DNA from: a virus
IMG/VR virus record: IMGVR_UViG_3300017977_000054
Location: 1 to 43,382 of that record
Length of the DNA stretch: 43,382 nucleotides
Strand: one strand, 5' to 3'
How positions within the stretch are numbered: position 1 is the stretch's first letter; each line of letters opens with the position of its first letter. Of the stretch, positions 38,510 through 43,382 are shown one piece after another. The notes beneath the pieces were generated by a model, which worked only from the letters and a program-made list of their open reading frames with translations, did not search any database and was not told the DNA's origin. The position numbers and the translations under genes are program-made.

Positions 38510-39685
38510 ATGGGTGCGCACGCTTTCTTGGCCCCGTCGTTCGCCCCTGTCTGGGCGTACTGCGCTGCGGCGCCGGGTGTTGCGGCAAGCTGCCCGCCAC
38601 AGCCGGACACGCAAGACACGCTGAACGGCGAGGCGGTGCACTGGCTGATTGAGCAAGTTTTAAGCGTCTCTTTCGCGTCGCCGTGGCAGTTTATCGGGCA
38701 GACGGCGCCTAACGGCGTAGTGATCGACGGCCAAATGTGTGAAGGCGCCGAGGTTTTTATAAACGACGTGCATTCTGTGCTCGAGGGCTACCGCGGCGCC
38801 GGCGAGCTGTGCGTAGAGCGGCGCGTGCAAGCTTCGAGCATACACCCGACGCTTAACTGGGGAACGTACGACTGCGCGTACATTCTGCGGCACCAGACTA
38901 GCGGTGCGCTTTACAAGATTTACTTGTGGGACTATAAGAACGGCCACTCCGAAGTGCGCAACTTCTACCAGCTGGTTAACTACGTAACGGGCATCGCTGA
39001 CGAGGACCATTTGCCGGGCGACCAAGAGCTTAGCGTGCTAGTTTCCCTGCGCATCGTTCAGCCCTTCGCCTACCGCGCGGGCGGACCGGTTAAACAGTGG
39101 GACGGCACGCTCGCTGAGTTGCGCGGGCAATCTAACGTGCTTCGCAATCAGGCAGAAGAGGCCACCGGTCCATCACCCACAGCTACGCCAGGGGCGCACT
39201 GCCGGTACTGTCCCGGCAATCTGCGGTGCACGTCTTCGAAGGCGCTGGGGTACTCACTCGCGGACCTTGCCCGCCAGCCATATGCACTAGAAGACATGCC
39301 GGTCAATGCGCTGGCTACAGAGCGGCAGATAATTAAAGACGCACTCGAGGGGGTCAAGGGCCGACTAGAAGCCATCGAAGAGACCCTCTCGGAAGCCATT
39401 AAAAACGGCCACCCGGTTAAGGGCCTGACACTACAGGCGGCTTTTGGCCGTGAAGAGTGGACCGTGCCGCCAGCTGTCGTGCGGATGGTAGGTGCACAGT
39501 TTAATGTCGACCTCAGCAAAGAAGCGGTAAAAACGCCCGCGCAGTCTAGGTCGATGCTAAAAGGCGACGCGAAAAAGAAGTTTATCGAAGCAATAAAGCA
39601 ATTCACTACCCGCCCCCCGAAGGGCGTAACCCTTGCCGATGCGGACGACTCTCGCACCGCTAAAGCATTCAAACCTAATAAATAG
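38510..39685 (+). CDS. DUF2800 protein (RecB/Cas4-like nuclease fold)
   Basis: This 391-residue protein shows the phage DUF2800 layout: an N-terminal helical region with NGEAVHWLIEQVL, then GTYDCAYIL and LWDYKNGHSEV (the Asp/Lys motif of PD-(D/E)xK nucleases), a VSLRIVQPF segment, and a cysteine cluster CRYCPGNLRC (Cys231, 234, 240) that probably binds an Fe-S cluster or zinc. The C-terminal helical half ends with AKAFKPNK. These enzymes are thought to assist replication or recombination next to DUF2815. The gene starts two bases after the previous stop. Confidence 0.85.
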   Translation: MGAHAFLAPSFAPVWAYCAAAPGVAASCPPQPDTQDTLNGEAVHWLIEQVLSVSFASPWQFIGQTAPNGVVIDGQMCEGAEVFINDVHSVLEGYRGAGELCVERRVQASSIHPTLNWGTYDCAYILRHQTSGALYKIYLWDYKNGHSEVRNFYQLVNYVTGIADEDHLPGDQELSVLVSLRIVQPFAYRAGGPVKQWDGTLAELRGQSNVLRNQAEEATGPSPTATPGAHCRYCPGNLRCTSSKALGYSLADLARQPYALEDMPVNALATERQIIKDALEGVKGRLEAIEETLSEAIKNGHPVKGLTLQAAFGREEWTVPPAVVRMVGAQFNVDLSKEAVKTPAQSRSMLKGDAKKKFIEAIKQFTTRPPKGVTLADADDSRTAKAFKPNK

Positions 39686-39696
39686 GAGCGCTACAC

Positions 39697-40341
39697 ATGC
39701 CACAATACGACGAGAAACATGTAAAAATCTGCGGCGGCATTATAGTCTGGGACGGCATCACCCAGCCCGAACAGACTAAATTCGACGACGGGTCGACAGG
39801 CACTAAGTACGAGCTGAGCATCGCCGTCGAACCTACTAACCCTGACCTACCTTTAGTCGAGCAACTGGCGACTAAAGCACTGGCGGACTCAAAATGGCGC
39901 GGGCAGTTACCGGCTGGTGCGCACTGGCCGATCAAGCAGGCAACGCCAAGCATGCAGGGGGCGGGCCTCGGGCACATGCTGGTCATTAAAGGCGTCACGT
40001 ACTACGCGCCAGACGTCTACGACGAAAACGGGGCGCGCCTCGACCCTATGCAATACGGCCCGGCGCTGTACACGGGGCAGCGCGTCGATATCCTTATCTC
40101 ATGCAAAGACTACGACAACAAGTCGAAAGGCATTAAGGCGCAGCTGGCGGGCTTCCAGATCATCGCTAGCGCACAAGCGCCGCAGCTGCAGATAGGTGGC
40201 GACGGTGTGGCGGCTGGTGCGTTTGGCGTAGCCGGCGCCACCCCGCAGGCGCCACAGTACGGTGCGCCTCAAGGCCAACAGCCACAGGCCCAACCGCCAC
40301 AGTACGGTGCGGCACAGGCGCATAACTTCTTACCGCAGTAA
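39697..40341 (+). CDS. DUF2815-like presumed single-stranded DNA-binding protein
   Basis: The 214-residue protein lies between the DUF2800 nuclease and the polymerase, the normal place of DUF2815 proteins. It has a beta-rich, OB-like first two thirds with WDGITQPEQTKFDDGSTGTK (outlined), PLYTGQRVDILISC-like strands and a GIKAQLAGFQIIAS segment, then a Q/P/A-rich linker (PQAPQYGAPQGQQPQAQPPQ) and a short hydrophobic C-terminus. This overall shape, including the disordered tail, resembles SSB proteins. The gene is followed by a strong terminator. Confidence 0.8.
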   Translation: MPQYDEKHVKICGGIIVWDGITQPEQTKFDDGSTGTKYELSIAVEPTNPDLPLVEQLATKALADSKWRGQLPAGAHWPIKQATPSMQGAGLGHMLVIKGVTYYAPDVYDENGARLDPMQYGPALYTGQRVDILISCKDYDNKSKGIKAQLAGFQIIASAQAPQLQIGGDGVAAGAFGVAGATPQAPQYGAPQGQQPQAQPPQYGAAQAHNFLPQ

Positions 40342-40350
40342 GCGCTGCTT

Positions 40351-40372
40351 GCCCGCTCCGGCGGGCCTTTTT
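40351..40372 (+). terminator. Rho-independent terminator after the SSB-like gene
   Basis: GCCCGC (40351-40356) and GCGGGC (40361-40366) form a perfect six-pair stem with a TCCG loop, followed by CTTTTT (40367-40372). It sits ten bases after the stop of the 39697-40341 gene and before the Nmad5-like gene, in the rightward direction. It likely reduces, rather than fully stops, polymerase gene expression, since no clear promoter is visible before 40389. Confidence 0.88.
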
Positions 40373-40388
40373 AACTGGAGCAAAGGGT

Positions 40389-40982
40389 ATGAGACTTAAT
40401 AACGAACACCGGTTGAAGCTAGTCGCAGCGGTCCTCGAGGGGGCGGGTTTCGACAAGTGGCAGAAAGACCTAGACGCGCAGCGCCACCAATTAGCGGAGG
40501 ATGCGAACACCGACCTAATGGGCGGGCCGCAGAAAGCGGCGCAGCTGCGCAGCCAATACAAACGCATAAAGCGGGCCGCCGAAAAGTTCCCGCAGCTCGG
40601 GGTGTATTTCAATGGCGTGGCGGTGCAGGACGCCGTGAACGTTAACTTCGAGGGGCGCAGAGACTACCTGTACTACGCACCTGGGGTGCAAATTTTAAGC
40701 GTGCGTAATTGCTACCAGCGTCCTTCGGCTGAAATCACGGAGCGCTGGGAAGAGATAAACCGGCAGCAGGCAGACCTGTGCGAGTCGCGAAACGACCTCG
40801 AGCACCGCACGTTGGTCGCCTTAAAGCAATTTACGACTGTAGCTAAACTGCAGGAAGGCTGGCCAGAGATAGCCGAGTTTCTGCCCGAAGTGCTTGGCGA
40901 AAAGTCAACAAAAACCGGACTGCCTGCCGTGCGTCTCGATGAGCTTAACACCGCGCTAGGGCTACCACGTGCAAGCAAATAA
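40389..40982 (+). CDS. Nmad5-like protein (nucleotide modification associated?)
   Basis: The 197-residue protein begins MRLNNEHRLKLVAAVLEGA and has the pattern of the Nmad5 group: an N-terminal helix, a charged central helix with AAEKFPQ, then LVALKQFTTVAKLQEGWPEI (outlined) and the C-terminal VRLDELNTALGLP. Nmad5 proteins are associated with phage DNA modification clusters, but a direct catalytic role is not established. No methyltransferase, TET or hypermodification enzyme could be recognised in the window, so any modification pathway would have to use unknown genes. It overlaps the polymerase start by 14 bases. Confidence 0.65.
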   Translation: MRLNNEHRLKLVAAVLEGAGFDKWQKDLDAQRHQLAEDANTDLMGGPQKAAQLRSQYKRIKRAAEKFPQLGVYFNGVAVQDAVNVNFEGRRDYLYYAPGVQILSVRNCYQRPSAEITERWEEINRQQADLCESRNDLEHRTLVALKQFTTVAKLQEGWPEIAEFLPEVLGEKSTKTGLPAVRLDELNTALGLPRASK

Positions 40983-43329
40983 GCTGCTGCAGATACACGA
41001 CGAGAGCGACTGCCTTTTCGTAGCGGCGCCAGACTGCCGGTGCCGGCCTGTTAGTGCCGAGTGGTTGCCCGCGCGCAGCAAAATAGCGGTGGCTATGGGT
41101 TACTCGGAAGTCTTGCCGTCGGTCGACTTTGAGACCTACAGCGAAGCCGGCTACGTACTGCGAGACGGGAAGGTCAAGGGCGTCAAGGCGGACGGGAAAG
41201 GCGGGTTGCCGGTAGTCGGGACGCCTGTATACGCAGCGCACCCTAGCTGCGAAATACTTACCATGTCCTACAACCTGAAAGACGGGCAGGGCGTTCGACG
41301 TTGGCGTCCGGGGCAGCCACTACCGCTAGACCTACTCAAGTACGTGGCTAATGGTGGTCTGGTGGAAGCTTGGAACGTGACTTTCGAGTTTTGGATTTGG
41401 AACATGGTTGGTGCGCGCAAGCACGGGTGGCCGCCGCTTAAGCTCGAGCAATGCCGGTGCGCGATGGCTAAGTCCCGCCGGTACAGTTTGCCTGGCTCAC
41501 TCGACTTGGCGGCTAAAGTCCTAGGCACGCCAGAAAAAGACAAGCGGGGCAAAGACTTAGTGCGGAAGCTGACGCGCCCGCAAAAGTGGACTAAAGACCG
41601 CCCCTCATACCGATGGACGCGGGAAAACACGCCGCAGGATTTCGACGCACTCGACGTCTACTGTGACAAGGACGTGGTAGCCGAAGACAACGCCAGCGCG
41701 CATATACCCGACTTGACGCCGTACGAGCTGCACACGTGGATGGTCGACCAAACTATTAACGTGCGTGGGGTTCAAGTCGACGTGGCCGCCCTTAACGCGG
41801 CGCTAAGCATCCTCGCGCAAGCCGAAGAGAAATACGGCGAAGAGCTGCGGCAGGTGTCAGGCGGTAAGGTGTCCGGCGTTAACGCGGTGGCGCAGCTGCG
41901 AGAGTGGGCAGAGACCCGCGGTGTTAAGTTGCCGGACATAAAGAAAGAGACCGTAGACGAAGCGCTAGAAGGTGGCTACGGGCCGCTACCGGCCGACGTA
42001 CAGCGCGCGCTGCAGATACGCCATACCCTAGGCGCGGCGAACGTTAAGAAGTTGCGAACCCTCGCCCTGCAGGTGTCTAGCGACGGCCGCTTGCGCGACC
42101 AGTACACCTATTGCGGAGCCGACCGCACAGGCCGATGGTCCGCCGGTGGCGTACAACTGCAAAACATAACGGCGAAAGGCCCTGGCAGCGTGAAGTGCAA
42201 CCAGTGCGGCGGGTACCACGGCGCCGACTCGTTCGACATCGGGTGCCCTCGGTGCGGCAACTGGGTTGACCTCGACGGGCAGAAAGAGTGGAAAGTCGAG
42301 GCCGTCGAGTGCGCCATACAAGACGTGCTCACAGGTTCGCTAGAATGGGTCGAGCGGGTGTGGGGCGACCCCATCGCGCTTTTATGTGGCTGCCTTCGAG
42401 GGCTGTTCATCGCTGCGGAGGGTAAGCGCTTGCTGTGTTGCGACTTCTCGGCGGTGGAAGCTGTAGCCGCGGCCTGTCTGTCCCGCTGTGCGTGGCGCAT
42501 AGAGGTGTTTTCCGACCCCACCGCGTGCATCTACACCCAGTCGGCGAGCAAGATCACCGGAACGCCCCTCGAGGTGTACGTGCAGTACAAAAGACAGAAC
42601 GGCGGGAGCGACCACCCAGACCGTAAGAAGATAGGGAAAGTCGCAGAGCTGGCCAGCGGGTACGGCGGCTGGGTTAACGCCTGGCTGGCATTCGGCGCCG
42701 AAATGAGCGAAGAGGCTATTAAAGCCGCTATTCTCGCGTGGCGGGCTGCGTCTCCTGAGATTGTAGAAATGTGGGGCGGGCAGTGGCGATGGTGTGGCCC
42801 CGGCAAGTGGGACTTCGCGCCGGAAATGTTCGGGCTAGAAGGTGCCGCCATTCAAGCCGTGCTCAACCCCGGCAAGTGTTTTAGCCACATAGACATTACC
42901 TACGGAGTGAAAGACGACGTACTTATGTGTCGCTTGCCGTCCGGGCGGTACCTCAACTACCACAGGCCGCGGGCCGTCTTAGGGCAGGACCGGCTAGGGC
43001 GAACGGCCTACCAACTGACTTTCGAAGGGTACAACTCGAACAGCGCCAAAGGGCCGGTAGGTTGGCACCGAATGGAGACCTTCGGCGGGCGGCTGTTCGA
43101 GAACGTCGTGCAGGCCGTTAGCTGCGACTTGCAGGGCGACGCGCTTAAACGCCTAGAGGCCCGCGGCTACCCTGTCGTAATGCACACCCACGACGAGGCG
43201 ACATGCGAGCTGCCTTTCGGTCAAGGGTCACTGGCCGAAATGTTAGAGATTATGTCCGAGCGCCCTAGCTGGGCGAACTGGTGGCCTCTCCGCGCTGACG
43301 GGTGGGAGCACCACCGCTACCAAAAATAA
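40969..43329 (+). CDS. Family A DNA polymerase with inserted zinc ribbon
   Basis: The 786-residue protein (GTG start with AGGG upstream; an alternative ATG at 41095 is also possible) has a 3'-5' exonuclease domain (SVDFETYSE and the YCDKDVVAE motif) and a family A polymerase domain with GRWSAGGVQLQNI, motif A CCDFSAVEA (Asp492), motif B-like DRKKIGKVAELASGYGG and motif C HTHDEAT (His741-Asp742-Glu743). An extra segment between the GRW motif and motif A holds CNQC and CPRC (Cys410, 413, 426, 429), a zinc-ribbon-like insertion not normally found in such enzymes. It replicates the phage genome. Its stop runs directly into the right AACC tract. Confidence 0.93.
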   Translation: MQANKLLQIHDESDCLFVAAPDCRCRPVSAEWLPARSKIAVAMGYSEVLPSVDFETYSEAGYVLRDGKVKGVKADGKGGLPVVGTPVYAAHPSCEILTMSYNLKDGQGVRRWRPGQPLPLDLLKYVANGGLVEAWNVTFEFWIWNMVGARKHGWPPLKLEQCRCAMAKSRRYSLPGSLDLAAKVLGTPEKDKRGKDLVRKLTRPQKWTKDRPSYRWTRENTPQDFDALDVYCDKDVVAEDNASAHIPDLTPYELHTWMVDQTINVRGVQVDVAALNAALSILAQAEEKYGEELRQVSGGKVSGVNAVAQLREWAETRGVKLPDIKKETVDEALEGGYGPLPADVQRALQIRHTLGAANVKKLRTLALQVSSDGRLRDQYTYCGADRTGRWSAGGVQLQNITAKGPGSVKCNQCGGYHGADSFDIGCPRCGNWVDLDGQKEWKVEAVECAIQDVLTGSLEWVERVWGDPIALLCGCLRGLFIAAEGKRLLCCDFSAVEAVAAACLSRCAWRIEVFSDPTACIYTQSASKITGTPLEVYVQYKRQNGGSDHPDRKKIGKVAELASGYGGWVNAWLAFGAEMSEEAIKAAILAWRAASPEIVEMWGGQWRWCGPGKWDFAPEMFGLEGAAIQAVLNPGKCFSHIDITYGVKDDVLMCRLPSGRYLNYHRPRAVLGQDRLGRTAYQLTFEGYNSNSAKGPVGWHRMETFGGRLFENVVQAVSCDLQGDALKRLEARGYPVVMHTHDEATCELPFGQGSLAEMLEIMSERPSWANWWPLRADGWEHHRYQK

Positions 43330-43382
43330 CCAACCAACCAACCAACCAACCAACCAACCAACCAACCAACCAACCAACCAAC
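43328..43382. repeat. Right terminal AACC tetranucleotide tandem repeat
   Basis: From the last two bases of the polymerase TAA stop to the window end, 55 bases are an uninterrupted AACC period. The final 54 bases match the first 54 of the window. As both ends are simple repeats, overlap does not by itself prove circularity. No gene is present in the tract. Confidence 0.95.

Noticed and set aside
1-43382. Mu-like transposable prophage
   Set aside because: The tail genes resemble Mu, but there is no DDE transposase, no MuB-like ATPase, no end-binding sites recognised and no host flanks.
1-43382. Protein-primed or telomere-like linear genome ends
   Set aside because: The repeat is the same direct sequence at both ends rather than inverted, and the polymerase is family A, not a protein-primed family B enzyme. 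A circular or permuted molecule explains the data more simply.
1-43382. tRNA genes
   Set aside because: I noticed no cloverleaf-like sequence with a T-arm consensus in the intergenic gaps; gaps are too short except 25986-26399, which holds other repeats.

Overview
The window looks like a complete or near-complete genome of a tailed phage with a contractile tail (myovirus morphology). It carries terminase, portal, prohead protease, major capsid, tail sheath, tail tube and a phage Mu-type baseplate set. I see no transposase, integrase, rRNA, tRNA, insertion sequence or CRISPR array, so the Mu resemblance is limited to virion genes. Replication genes are of the primase-helicase plus family A DNA polymerase type. 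Base composition is GC-rich (by eye). Lipobox lipoproteins point to a diderm bacterial host, but the host cannot be named from sequence alone.

Both ends consist of the tetranucleotide AACC in tandem (1-55 and 43328-43382). The last gene (DNA polymerase) stops at the right-hand tract and the first gene (MazG-like) starts 11 bases after the left-hand one, on the same strand. The simplest reading is a circular or terminally redundant molecule opened inside a simple repeat, with one rightward operon running 37792 -> 43329 -> tract -> 66 -> 895. True repeat termini remain possible.

Layout by strand: (1) 66-895 plus: MazG-like NTP pyrophosphohydrolase and a small phage protein. (2) 892-25985 minus: virion block, transcribed leftward from TerS/TerL through portal, MuF-like protein, protease/scaffold, decoration and capsid, a terminator at 18318-18340, connector proteins, sheath, tube, tail assembly chaperones joined by a predicted -1 frameshift, tape measure, Mu N/P/gp45-gp48-like baseplate, fibres, a subtilisin-like protease, and a presumed lysis end (lipoprotein, DUF1353, membrane/coiled-coil protein). 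(3) 25986-26399: divergent intergenic region with ten GTTACA/TGTAAC elements, a 20-bp perfect inverted repeat and an AT-rich core; candidate origin or operator. (4) 26400-34730 plus: early operon with primase-helicase, many small overlapping genes, a stand-alone GGDEF-domain protein and a small membrane protein. (5) 34727-37646 minus: SF2 helicase, VRR-NUC-like nuclease, TetR-like HTH protein and small genes. (6) 37792-43329 plus: DUF2800 nuclease, DUF2815-type presumed ssDNA-binding protein, terminator, Nmad5-like protein and a DNA polymerase with an inserted zinc ribbon.

Blocks 4-6 probably provide DNA replication, regulation and nucleotide metabolism; block 2 builds the particle. Five small genes (39-57 codons) were found by reading start/stop overlaps. 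No classical endolysin could be recognised. Family names come from sequence motifs recognised by eye, without database searches.
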